Assembly (NCBI GenBank): GCA_034437615.1
Contig: DAOTTW010000281.1
Span: forward strand, 1 to 15,323
Length of the DNA stretch: 15,323 bases
Direction: 5' to 3'
From: DAOTTW01 sp034437615
Lineage (GTDB): Bacteria > Chloroflexota > Anaerolineae > Aggregatilineales > Phototrophicaceae
This document shows, piece by piece, positions 6,833 to 14,299 of the stretch (position 1 is its first letter; every line of letters starts with the position of its first letter). A program made the position numbers and the translations under genes. The notes below the pieces were generated by a model. That model was given only the letters and a program-made list of their open reading frames with translations. It did not search any database and was not told where the DNA came from.

Positions 6833-6845
6833 TAAACTTGTTTAC
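6833..6845 (+). promoter_or_regulatory. Candidate ROK operator (TAAAC-TT-GTTTA)
   Basis: This is a perfect 5-bp inverted repeat with a 2-base spacer, in an A/T-rich patch between the predicted transcription start and the ROK start codon. The octamer GTAAACAA (on the - strand here) also occurs on the + strand at 9563-9570, 27 bases before the sugar-binding-protein gene. ROK repressors commonly bind A/T-rich palindromes, and autoregulation plus control of the transporter is an inference. Confidence 0.4.
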
Positions 6846-6863
6846 AGGACGACTTATATTTTT

Positions 6864-8033
6864 ATGCACCCGCACGTAACAGGCACCAACCGTAGCGATG
6901 TTCGCGCTCATAACCTCGGCGCAATCTTGCTGCTGCTGCTGCACAGCGACGATACCTCGCGTGTGTCGCTTGCGCAGGCGCTTGGTGTCTCCAATGCGAC
7001 AGTCACCAATCTCATCAACGAGCTAAAACGGCAAGGGCTGGTAGAGGAAGACGGCTTCGTACACAGCGCAGGTCAGGTCGGGCGGCGGCAGCGTGCGCTC
7101 AAGCTGCTGCCGGGTGCGCGTTATGCGATGGGCGTGCATATTGATGTCGGCACGGTTTACATCGCGCTGACGGATTTAGCCGGAACCTGCCTGGATCACA
7201 CGTCTTTCAGCCATGACCTCAGCGACGCGCCACAATCCGTCTTATCACAGGTCGCCGACGCCGTAGAGCACCTGCTGGCCGAACACGCCGAAAAGCAAGC
7301 TCAGATCGTGGGGCTTGGCGTTGCCGCGTCTGGCCTCGTGGATTGGACCAGCGGCGTCAACATTCTCGCGCCGAACCTGAACTGGCGTAACGTGCCCATT
7401 GCCGCGACGCTGGCCCAACGCCTGCATTACCCGCTGATTGTCGAAAATAACGTGCGTGCGATGGCGCTAGGCGAAGCGCTTTTCGGCTGCGCCACTCGTG
7501 TAAATGCGATGGCTTTCATCTACGGACGTGTTGGCGTGGGCGCTGGCCTGGTGGTCGGTGGACGCTTGTATCGCGGGGCTGACGCAGGTGCAGGCGAAAT
7601 CGGCCACACCTGGCTGACCTGTGATGCTGGCCAGCCGCAAGCGCTGGAAGCGCTCATCAGTGAGCCGCAGATTGTGCGCGAGGCATCGGCCTGCGCTGGC
7701 GAAACACTGACATTTGACGAGATCATCCAGCGCGTGCAAGCTGGCGACGCCAACTTATCAATTGTGATTGACCGGCATAGTTTTTACCTGGGCCTCGCCA
7801 TCGCCAATATCGTCAATCTGTTCAACCCGGAAATGATCGTACTCGGTGGCATCTACAGCCAGGCCGCCGACATTATGCTGCCGAAAGTACACGATACGGT
7901 GCAGCGCTATGCCTTCGCTAACCTGGGCCAACGTCTGACCATCCGCACCACCGCACTCGGTCAGGATGTGGGCATGGTCGGCGCGGCGGCGCTGGCGCTG
8001 GATGCCTTTTTCTACCGTTCCGCAACCATCTAG
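6864..8033 (+). CDS. ROK-family transcriptional regulator
   Basis: The protein has 389 residues. A winged helix-turn-helix spans about 18-80 (VSLAQALGVSNATVTNLINELKRQG by sense, positions 34-58). A sugar-kinase-like ROK domain follows: DVGTVYIALTDLAG at 94-107, VENNVRAMALGEALFG at 193-208, GVGAGLVVGGRLYRG at 224-238 and EIGHTWL at 245-251. The usual zinc motif after GHT, CxCGxxGCxE, is missing. Only Cys253 remains before ALEALISE, so zinc binding in the standard manner is unlikely. The final part has NLFNPEMIVLGG. Such proteins usually repress sugar-uptake genes until a sugar binds. The isomerase follows after 12 bases, so the two form an operon. The start ATG has only a distant AGGA (6846-6849). 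Confidence 0.88.
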   Translation: MHPHVTGTNRSDVRAHNLGAILLLLLHSDDTSRVSLAQALGVSNATVTNLINELKRQGLVEEDGFVHSAGQVGRRQRALKLLPGARYAMGVHIDVGTVYIALTDLAGTCLDHTSFSHDLSDAPQSVLSQVADAVEHLLAEHAEKQAQIVGLGVAASGLVDWTSGVNILAPNLNWRNVPIAATLAQRLHYPLIVENNVRAMALGEALFGCATRVNAMAFIYGRVGVGAGLVVGGRLYRGADAGAGEIGHTWLTCDAGQPQALEALISEPQIVREASACAGETLTFDEIIQRVQAGDANLSIVIDRHSFYLGLAIANIVNLFNPEMIVLGGIYSQAADIMLPKVHDTVQRYAFANLGQRLTIRTTALGQDVGMVGAAALALDAFFYRSATI

Positions 8034-8045
8034 GGACATGCTGCT

Positions 8046-9386
8046 ATGACTTTGACCGCAAAAATTGGCTTCGTCGCTATCGCCCGTGCAACCTTCGACG
8101 TGCCCTTTGCACAAGAGAAAACCGCGCAGGTCCGGCAAGCGCTAGCTGATGCGGGCCTGGATACCTTCGGCGTCGCAGAGCTTGTGATGGACGACGACGG
8201 CGTACAAACTGCGCTTCAGACGTTCCGCGACGAAACGCCCGATTTGCTGCTGGTGCTGCAAGCGTCGTTTGCGGATAGCACGATGGTACGCGCCCTTGCC
8301 GAGCAAATCGACGCGCCCTTGCTGTTGTGGGCGCTGCCCGAACCGCGTGCGGGGGGCCGCCTGCGCCTGAATTCGTTCTGTGGCATCAATCTAGCGGGGC
8401 ATAGCCTGCGACGTGCTGGCCTGCACTACGATACGCTTTATGCAAATCCAGACGACGCAAACGCCATCACGAAAGTCCGCACGCTGTCAACCGCCGCCGC
8501 CGTCAAGAACCGTCTGCGCACGGCCCGCATTGGCCGCTTCGGTGACAATCCGGCAGGCTTCGAGACCTGCTTATACGACGCCGACAACCTGAAGCAGCGT
8601 TTGGGCGTGGCTGTCGTGCAGGTTCCCATAGAGGCTGTCTTTGCAGGCGCACGGCAGGCGGACCCGCTACGGGTGGCCGCCGCCGAAACGCAGGTGCGGG
8701 CGCAACTCAGCAATTACGATAGCGTCAACGCCGACGAAGCACGCGGCACGCTCAGCACTTACGTCACACTGAAGGACATGACGCAGGCGCAAGACCTGCA
8801 CGGCATGGCGGTGCGCTGCTGGCCGGAAATCTTCAGCGAACTCAACTGCTCGGCCTGCGCTGCCATGTCCATGATGAGCAATGAGCACGTCCCGGCAAGC
8901 TGTGAGGCCGATGTCAACGGCACGATCACACAACTGATGCTGCAATGGATCAGCGGCTCGGCGGCGTTTGGCACGGATATGGTCGATTTTGATGCAGCAG
9001 ACGATACGGCGATCTTGTGGCATTGTGGGCTGGCACCGTTGACGATGGCCGACCCCGATGTGGCCCCCGAAGCCGCGTTGCATAGCAATCGGCAAAAGCC
9101 GCTGCTGTATCAGTTCCCATTGAAGCCTGGTCGCGTCACCGTTGCACGCCTGAGCGAAGCGACAGGTGAATTGCGGCTCGTGGTCGGCACAGGCGAGATG
9201 CTCAAGCGTCCGGCGGCCTTCACAGGCACATCGGGCACGCTGCGCTTCGATAGCGGCACGCAGCACGTCATGAGCACCATCCTGCATGAAGGCTTAGAGC
9301 ATCACGTGTCGATTACGTATGGCGATCATGCCGCTACGTTGGCAGCGCTGGCAAATATGCTAGAATTGCCTGTGTTGCATCTGTGA
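8046..9386 (+). CDS. L-fucose/L-arabinose-isomerase-like protein
   Basis: The protein has 446 residues. The N-terminal half has alternating Rossmann-like segments (KIGFVAIAR, PDLLLVLQASFAD, APLLLWALPEP), as in the N-terminal and central domains of the fucose isomerase fold. The C-terminal half carries the family's active-site motifs: RCWPE (Glu261), SCEADVNG (Glu287), DMVDFD (311-316) and WHCG (His326), which supply the metal and proton-transfer residues of aldose-ketose isomerases. Family members act on L-fucose, L-arabinose or other aldoses, and to my knowledge the sulfoquinovose isomerase of the sulfo-transaldolase pathway is also of this fold. The substrate cannot be read from the sequence. 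It lies 12 bases after the ROK gene and upstream of a sugar transporter. Confidence 0.82.
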   Translation: MTLTAKIGFVAIARATFDVPFAQEKTAQVRQALADAGLDTFGVAELVMDDDGVQTALQTFRDETPDLLLVLQASFADSTMVRALAEQIDAPLLLWALPEPRAGGRLRLNSFCGINLAGHSLRRAGLHYDTLYANPDDANAITKVRTLSTAAAVKNRLRTARIGRFGDNPAGFETCLYDADNLKQRLGVAVVQVPIEAVFAGARQADPLRVAAAETQVRAQLSNYDSVNADEARGTLSTYVTLKDMTQAQDLHGMAVRCWPEIFSELNCSACAAMSMMSNEHVPASCEADVNGTITQLMLQWISGSAAFGTDMVDFDAADDTAILWHCGLAPLTMADPDVAPEAALHSNRQKPLLYQFPLKPGRVTVARLSEATGELRLVVGTGEMLKRPAAFTGTSGTLRFDSGTQHVMSTILHEGLEHHVSITYGDHAATLAALANMLELPVLHL

Positions 9387-9388
9387 AA

Positions 9389-9416
9389 TTGGTTTATGGT
9401 CTATATGCTTTATAAG
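9389..9416 (+). promoter_or_regulatory. Candidate promoter for the sugar transporter operon
   Basis: TTGGTT (9389-9394), a 16-base spacer and TATAAG (9411-9416) lie just after the isomerase stop. Transcription would begin near 9423 and leave a long leader of about 175 bases. This is a moderate match only. Confidence 0.4.
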
Positions 9417-9439
9417 GGTGAGCCGCACTTGCTGCAATA

Positions 9440-9582
9440 CGTGTGACATCACACGCGGATCAACACGACATCCCCGCGAGCGCGACGGGCAACACACCCG
9501 CATCAGATACGGTAGGCAGGTAGCAGTGGCGCATATCAGCGCCCAGCCTACAGAAAATTAAAGTAAACAAAAGACAATTTTC
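9440..9582 (+). promoter_or_regulatory. Structured 5' leader with nested inverted repeats
   Basis: Three paired elements lie before the binding-protein gene. CGTGTG/CACACG (9440-9455) has a 4-base loop. An outer GTAGGC/GCCTAC (9512-9517 with 9546-9551) encloses GGCGC/GCGCC (9528-9543). GAAAATT/AATTTTC (9553-9559 with 9576-9582) flanks the octamer GTAAACAA shared with the ROK promoter region, and its right arm abuts the ribosome binding site AGGAG (9583-9587). They could be an operator and an mRNA-stabilising or translation-controlling structure. No known riboswitch class was recognised. Confidence 0.45.
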
Positions 9583-9596
9583 AGGAGACTAAACCT

Positions 9597-10898
9597 ATGA
9601 GTAAGCGCTTTTCATTTTTCATGTTGCTGCTGCTGGCCTTCGTGCTGGTTTTCCCGGCAGCCGCCCAAGATGAGCAGGTCGAGCTGCGCTTCGTCTGGTA
9701 CAACGACGGTACCGAAGGCGACGTGATGCGCGAACTGCTGGACCGCTTCGAGGAAGCCAACCCCAACATCACCGTGACGATGGACGTGCTACCATACGCC
9801 ACCGTGCGCGATAACCTGCGTGTGCAGGTCGAAGCGGGTGAAGCGCCGGACCTGGCACGCATCACCGACTTCGCCGGCTCAGCAGGCTTCTACCTGGACC
9901 TGCGCCCGCTGCTGGAGGACCCCGCGCTGATGGAGGATAACTTCAACCCGGCAATCCTCGAAGCCTTCCGCGCAGGGCCGGACGACAACGGCCTGTATGG
10001 TTTCCCAGCTCAGTTGAGCGTGACCGCGCCCTACGTGAACGCAACCCTGTTCGCCCAGGCAGGCGTGGAAATGCCGCATCTGGCAATGCAAGAGCCGACC
10101 TGGGAAGACTGGCTGGCTGCTTCGCGTGAGGTGGCCGAAGCCACTGAAGTGCCCTACGTCTTCGCCATCGACAACAAAGGGCACCGCTTCGCCGCCCCTG
10201 CTATGACGCTCGGCACCGAATTCTTCGATGATGCAGGCGAATTCAGCCTGAATGACGACAACGATGCAGGCTTCCGTGAATTCGCCATGCTGCTTGATGG
10301 ACTGATTGATGCAGGCGAATCCCCGGCTGAAATCTGGCTGGGCGGCGGTCAGTTCGCCAGCGCCGACCAATACTTCAGCAACGTGCAGACGCCGCTGTAT
10401 TACAGTGGTAGCTGGCAGATCGGCAACTTCGCGAACGTCATCGGCGATAGCTTCGATTGGATCGTTGCGCCCAACCCGTATGGCGCTGGTGGTTCGACGG
10501 GTATGGCTGGTGGCGATGGCATCGTCGGCTACGCACAGACCGAGCACCCCGAAGCCGTCGCTGCTGTGATGGAATTCCTGCTTCAGCCGGAAAACTACGG
10601 CTACTACGCCGCTAACGCACCCTTCATCCCAGCCCACGAAGCCGTTGTCGAAATGGGCGTGGACTTCCAGACGGAAACCGAAGCCGCGGCCGCCGCGCTG
10701 ACCGCCTTCGCCAACGAAGTGCCGAAGTTCCAGAATCAGGCGGTCGCTATCAACCCGCATCCGCTGGCCTTCGCCTACTACGATGCCTCTAATACCCGTC
10801 TGGCGCAGTTCTTCGCCGGCGAGTTGACGCTGGATCAGGCGATGCAGCGCATCCAGGCCGACCTGGACGAAGCCGCCGCGAATATGGCCGCTGGCTAA
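9597..10898 (+). CDS. ABC transporter sugar-binding protein (family 1 solute-binding)
   Basis: The protein has 433 residues. Residues 1-23 are a signal peptide (MSKRF, a Leu-rich core, PAAA before QDEQ). There is no lipobox Cys, so it may be free or held by uncleaved sequence. VELRFVWYNDGTEGDVMRELLDRFEEANP at the mature N-terminus and the GxxPDLARI-like segment (AGEAPDLARITDF) are hallmarks of the carbohydrate-binding family 1 fold. Aromatic-rich stretches (PLYYSGSWQIGNF, YGYYAANAPF) probably line the sugar site. A strong ribosome binding site AGGAG lies 9 bases before the ATG. It precedes two matching permease genes and works with them in uptake of an oligosaccharide, glycoside or sugar derivative of unknown identity. 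Confidence 0.92.
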   Translation: MSKRFSFFMLLLLAFVLVFPAAAQDEQVELRFVWYNDGTEGDVMRELLDRFEEANPNITVTMDVLPYATVRDNLRVQVEAGEAPDLARITDFAGSAGFYLDLRPLLEDPALMEDNFNPAILEAFRAGPDDNGLYGFPAQLSVTAPYVNATLFAQAGVEMPHLAMQEPTWEDWLAASREVAEATEVPYVFAIDNKGHRFAAPAMTLGTEFFDDAGEFSLNDDNDAGFREFAMLLDGLIDAGESPAEIWLGGGQFASADQYFSNVQTPLYYSGSWQIGNFANVIGDSFDWIVAPNPYGAGGSTGMAGGDGIVGYAQTEHPEAVAAVMEFLLQPENYGYYAANAPFIPAHEAVVEMGVDFQTETEAAAAALTAFANEVPKFQNQAVAINPHPLAFAYYDASNTRLAQFFAGELTLDQAMQRIQADLDEAAANMAAG

Positions 10899-10927
10899 AT
10901 AGCCTGTTCAAGCGGTTTTTGCTAATG

Positions 10928-11026
10928 GGCCGCGTCTCGTGGCGGCTTGCGCCGCCCCGGACGCCAAGAATAGCGTCCCTACAGGTCATCAGGGTTTTGT
11001 AGGGACGCGGCTTGCCGCGTCCGCAA
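10928..11026. repeat. GC-rich multi-hairpin extragenic repeat
   Basis: About 100 bases between the binding-protein and first permease genes contain several perfect inverted repeats: GGCGGC/GCCGCC (10941-10956), GGACGC/GCGTCC (10959-10978), an 11-bp pair GCGTCCCTACA/TGTAGGGACGC (10973-10983 with 10998-11008) and GGACGCGG/CCGCGTCC (11003-11022). The pieces GTAGGGACGCGGCTTGCCGCG and similar look like a dispersed palindromic (REP or MITE-like) element. The competing stems could form alternative folds. In this position it may stabilise the upstream mRNA, giving more binding protein than permease. Copies elsewhere in the genome cannot be tested here. Confidence 0.6.
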
Positions 11027-11075
11027 CATCTGAATTTCTTTCCGCCAAAAATAACTTTTCCAGGGTGCCGACAGC

Positions 11076-12149
11076 ATGGACAAACCAACGTATCTGCCCG
11101 TTCCCGAAAAGCGTAAACGTCCCCCCATCATGACACAGGTCATCGGCCCAGGTAGCTTGCTGAATAAGCTGTTCGGCTTGATCGGACGCGCCATTATCGC
11201 CCTCTTGGACCTCATCATGACGCCGATCCAGAAAGTGGTCGGGGTACGCGGCATGGCCTATGTCTTTGTGTTGCCGAATCTGCTGATCTTCTCCGTCTTT
11301 GTGCTGTTGCCGATGATGACCAACTTCGTTTACACCTTCACCGGCAGCGACAACCTGTTTTTAGAGGATCGGCCCTATGTCGGCGCACAAAACATCGAAC
11401 GGTTATTTGATTGCCAGAACTTTTTAGAGCCAGCGTCATGCAGTGAAGACCTGTTTGCGCGTGCTGTGATGAACACCGCCTCTTTTGTGATTTTGCAGGT
11501 CTCGCTGATGATCGGCATATCGCTGCTGACGGCCATTGTGTTGAATATGAAGATTCCGGCGCGGGGCTTCTTCAGGAGCGTTTTCTTCTATCCTGTGTTG
11601 CTGTCGCCCATTGTCGTTGCGCTGATCTGGAAATGGATTTTGCAGCAGAACGGCGTATTCAACGGCGTGATCGTGGGCTTGGGCGCTGACCCGGTGCCGT
11701 TCCTGACGGATGCGAACTGGGCGCGTTTCTGGGTGATCGCCATTAGCGTCTGGTCGCTGATGGGCTTCTACACGCTGATCTTGCTGGCGGGCCTGCAATC
11801 CATCCCGCATGAGCTATACGAGGCAGGACGCATCGACGGGGCGAGCGGCTGGCAGCAATTCTGGCGCATCACCTTACCGCTGCTGATGCCGACGATGCTG
11901 GTGGTCGTCGTACTCTCAACGATCCGCGCCGTGCAGATATTCGACGTGGTGTTCGCCTTTACAGGGGGTGGGCCTGGCTCCGCGACGCTCTTTATCGTGC
12001 AGTACATCTACGATAACGGCTTTGCCAGCCCGTTCCGGCGCTACGGCCTGGCTGCGGCCACATCGCTGGTGATGGCCTCTGTACTGGTCGTCTTTACGCT
12101 GCTGCAATTGTGGCTGAACCGCCGCAGCGCCATCGAAGGCACGAATTGA
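11076..12149 (+). CDS. MalF-type sugar ABC transporter permease
   Basis: The protein has 357 residues with a hydrophilic N-terminus of about 50 residues and roughly six membrane segments, the first at GMAYVFVLPNLLIFSVFVLL. The EAA loop that contacts the ATPase reads EAGRIDGASGWQQFWRITLP, typical of MalF-like proteins. The periplasmic segment after the first helix contains two Cys (in FDCQNF and ASCSED) that might form a disulfide. AGGG (11062-11065) lies 10 bases before the ATG. No gene for the ATP-hydrolysing subunit is in the window, so a shared MsiK-like ATPase encoded elsewhere probably powers the pair. Confidence 0.92.
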   Translation: MDKPTYLPVPEKRKRPPIMTQVIGPGSLLNKLFGLIGRAIIALLDLIMTPIQKVVGVRGMAYVFVLPNLLIFSVFVLLPMMTNFVYTFTGSDNLFLEDRPYVGAQNIERLFDCQNFLEPASCSEDLFARAVMNTASFVILQVSLMIGISLLTAIVLNMKIPARGFFRSVFFYPVLLSPIVVALIWKWILQQNGVFNGVIVGLGADPVPFLTDANWARFWVIAISVWSLMGFYTLILLAGLQSIPHELYEAGRIDGASGWQQFWRITLPLLMPTMLVVVVLSTIRAVQIFDVVFAFTGGGPGSATLFIVQYIYDNGFASPFRRYGLAAATSLVMASVLVVFTLLQLWLNRRSAIEGTN

Positions 12150-12186
12150 CCGCAAAACGCAAATAGCAAGGGCAGGAGAGTTCGCC

Positions 12187-13242
12187 ATGCAAGCAGTAAC
12201 GCGCTTCTTTACACGCACGAAGGGCGATAGCAAGCTCGACGTGACCGACATGCTGACCTACCTGTACCTGGGCCTGGGCACGCTGGTGATGTTCGGCCCG
12301 GTGGCTTGGTTGATTTTGTCCTCGTTCAAGTCCGAAGCCGAGGTCTCGCGCTTTCCGCCGCGCCTGCTGCCGTATCAACAAGAGACCGTCGATATCCCCG
12401 GCTATGATGAGCCGTTGGCCCTGTACACCGTCGCAGGCGAAGACGGCGAAGCACGCGAGCTAGCGCAGGTGCGGCGCATCGGCCTGGATGCGCAGATGAT
12501 CGACCCGGCCAACCCCGAAGGCGGCATCATCTCAGTGGATATGCGAGACCGCGAACCCGTCGAAAGGGTCGTGTTCTCCCTACAGAATTACACCGAGGGC
12601 GTCCAGAGCTTCGACTTTTGGCGCTATTTAGCCAACAGCGTTTTCGTCACGGCCAGCGCCACGATTCTAACGCTGATCGTCAACAGCATGGCGGCCTTCG
12701 CGCTCAGCAAGTATCGCTTTCCCGGTCGCACTGCTATCTTCGTCGTCATCATCAGCGCGTTGATGGTGCCGCTATCCGTAATCCTCGTGCCCGTCTACTT
12801 GTTGATTACGTCGCTCGGTTGGAATAACAATCTGATCGGCGTTATCATCCCGACGATTGCGACACCGACAGGCGTTTTCTTGTTACGCCAATATATGCTG
12901 ACCATCCCAGATGAACTGATCGAATCCGCACGCATCGACGGCGCGAGTGAATGGCGCATCTACTTGCAGATTATCCTGCCGTTGGCCTCTCCTGCGTTGG
13001 CGGTGCTGGCCATCTTCAGCATCATGTGGCGCTGGAATGACTTCCTGTGGCCGAAGATCGTGCTGACCCGCAGTGAGGTGTTTACGCTGCAAGTGGGCCT
13101 GGAGAGCTTTCAGGGCGAACAGGTCGTGCAGTGGCACCTGATCCTGGCTATGACGGTGCTCACCTTGCTGCCCATTACCTTTGTGTTCGGCATCTTGCAG
13201 CGTTATATCACAACGGGCATCGCCACAACGGGCCTGAAGTAA
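12187..13242 (+). CDS. MalG-type sugar ABC transporter permease
   Basis: The protein has 351 residues, longer than the usual 270-300. The first membrane helix is at about 26-50 and the EAA loop is ESARIDGASEWRIYLQIILP. The extra length is a hydrophilic extracytoplasmic segment of about 95 residues between helix 1 and the main domain (about 58-150), with acidic, strand-like sequence. Similar insertions occur in some carbohydrate permeases, and its role is unknown. AGGAG lies before the ATG. The stop codon overlaps the ribosome binding site of the XisH gene. Confidence 0.92.
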   Translation: MQAVTRFFTRTKGDSKLDVTDMLTYLYLGLGTLVMFGPVAWLILSSFKSEAEVSRFPPRLLPYQQETVDIPGYDEPLALYTVAGEDGEARELAQVRRIGLDAQMIDPANPEGGIISVDMRDREPVERVVFSLQNYTEGVQSFDFWRYLANSVFVTASATILTLIVNSMAAFALSKYRFPGRTAIFVVIISALMVPLSVILVPVYLLITSLGWNNNLIGVIIPTIATPTGVFLLRQYMLTIPDELIESARIDGASEWRIYLQIILPLASPALAVLAIFSIMWRWNDFLWPKIVLTRSEVFTLQVGLESFQGEQVVQWHLILAMTVLTLLPITFVFGILQRYITTGIATTGLK

Positions 13243-13253
13243 GGGCACATTGG

Positions 13254-13661
13254 ATGCCAGCGAAAGACCGCTATCACGACACTGTCGTTCATGCATTGCA
13301 AAAGGCAGGGTGGAACATCGTCAAAGAGCAGGTCAGTCAGGTTGTTCTGAATCGCTATGTGCTGATTGACCTGCAAGCTTATAGGAGTGAAGGCGCGATC
13401 CTGGTGTTGATAGAGGTAAAGGTGTTTGACCAATCGGTATCGCAGATTGCAAACCTATCGGATGCACTTGGGCAATATCTGGTATATCAAACGATCCTTG
13501 ATTACATTGGTGAGTTGAGTCCGTTATATTTGGCCGTTCCTGACACCGCATATCATGGCATACTGAGTGAAATAATCGGTCAGTCCGTTATCGAGCGTTA
13601 TGATGTAAAATTGCTTGTCTTTAATGCAGAGTCCGAAGAGATTGTAACATGGCGACACTAA
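13254..13661 (+). CDS. xisH: XisH-family protein
   Basis: The protein has 135 residues from the ATG at 13254, close to the usual ~138. The in-frame upstream extension would lie inside the permease gene and is rejected. AAGGG (13241-13245) gives 8-base spacing. The N-terminus MPAKDRYHDTVVHALQKAGW is diagnostic of the XisH family. A PD-(D/E)XK nuclease-like core is visible: Asp39 in VLIDL, then IEVKVF with Glu54 and Lys56, then ALGQYLVY with Gln74. XisH was described as needed for excision of the cyanobacterial fdxN element. Its biochemical activity is not settled. It overlaps the XisI-like gene by 13 bases, and the region is A/T-richer than its neighbours, suggesting transfer. Confidence 0.9.
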   Translation: MPAKDRYHDTVVHALQKAGWNIVKEQVSQVVLNRYVLIDLQAYRSEGAILVLIEVKVFDQSVSQIANLSDALGQYLVYQTILDYIGELSPLYLAVPDTAYHGILSEIIGQSVIERYDVKLLVFNAESEEIVTWRH

Positions 13662-14269
13662 GAGACATTCTGCATCAAGAGGTCTTGGCTTATGCCGGCG
13701 ATATGCTGAATGGTACATCGTGGCTTGTGGTGGACGAAGCACGCAATAACTATGTTGTGATGTCAGAAGGCTATCAGCGTGGTCAACGCTTTTTTGACTT
13801 TGGGATCGTAGCGCGTGTTGTGCATGACATCATCGTGATCGAGATGGACCAAAACAACAAGCCGCTTGTAGATGCGCTGATACAGAAAGGCATCCCACGT
13901 GAGCAAATTGTGTTAGCCTACGCAGGTGAAAGCGTGGGCAACTTAGCGGCAAAGCATCTGGACCTCGTTTTAAAGCAAACATTACGCAACTATGTCGAGG
14001 GCCTCTTAAGTGAGCAAAGCTACATGACGACAGATGCGCAAGCATCTTTCTATTCGGTTGTATCGCTTGTGCAATCAAACGAGCATCGAAGCAGTCAGCT
14101 TGCAATCGCCGCACAAGTACAGGATACAAGCATTGTCATCTTACAAGATGCAACTGACAAACCGCTTGTAGATGCGCTGATGCAGTCAGGGGTGCCGCGT
14201 GAGCAGATTATCCTAGCCTATGCAGGTGAGCACTTACCAGAGCCGGAACCACACGATACGAATACCTGA
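13649..14269 (+). CDS. xisI: XisI-like protein with two tandem XisI domains
   Basis: The protein has 206 residues, about twice the usual XisI length of ~110. Domain 1 (about 1-95) and domain 2 (about 103-195) each start with a helix (ILHQEVLAYAGDML; VLKQTLRNYVEGLL), continue with a strand region and end in a near-identical module: KPLVDALIQKGIPREQIVLAYAGE at 71-94 and KPLVDALMQSGVPREQIILAYAGE at 171-194, exactly 100 residues apart. Single-domain XisI proteins have the equivalent LVxxGVPKEDIVLGF end. The first halves of the two copies have diverged strongly. XisI works with XisH in a way not understood at the biochemical level. The start codon lies inside the xisH gene, which implies coupled translation. 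Confidence 0.8.
   Translation: MATLRDILHQEVLAYAGDMLNGTSWLVVDEARNNYVVMSEGYQRGQRFFDFGIVARVVHDIIVIEMDQNNKPLVDALIQKGIPREQIVLAYAGESVGNLAAKHLDLVLKQTLRNYVEGLLSEQSYMTTDAQASFYSVVSLVQSNEHRSSQLAIAAQVQDTSIVILQDATDKPLVDALMQSGVPREQIILAYAGEHLPEPEPHDTNT
13862..14229 (+). repeat. Direct repeat inside the XisI-like gene
   Basis: The 68-base units 13862-13929 and 14162-14229 match at about 80 percent of bases with an exact offset of 300 bases. They encode the shared C-terminal modules of the two XisI domains. This shows a tandem duplication with later divergence, strongest in the first half of each domain. Confidence 0.85.
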
Positions 14270-14299
14270 ACCAACCATCAAGAGGGGGTAATACACCAC

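Noticed and set aside
9441..9454. CRP-type operator (TGTGA...TCACA)
   Set aside because: The half-sites are far too close for a CRP dimer; it reads better as a hairpin.
9879..10760. Long antisense frame of 293 codons inside the sugar-binding-protein gene
   Set aside because: It mirrors the codon bias of the sense gene, has no recognisable domain and no promoter or RBS. The same applies to the antisense frames at 888-1571, 5082-5738, 8667-9287 and 14234-15004.
13131..13253. Extended XisH starting at GTG 13131
   Set aside because: The extension lies in another frame of the permease gene and the family-typical start MPAKDRYHD is at 13254 with its own RBS.
13254..14269. Active fdxN-like excision element
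   Set aside because: No recombinase gene (XisF-like) or flanking direct repeats for such an element were seen in the window.
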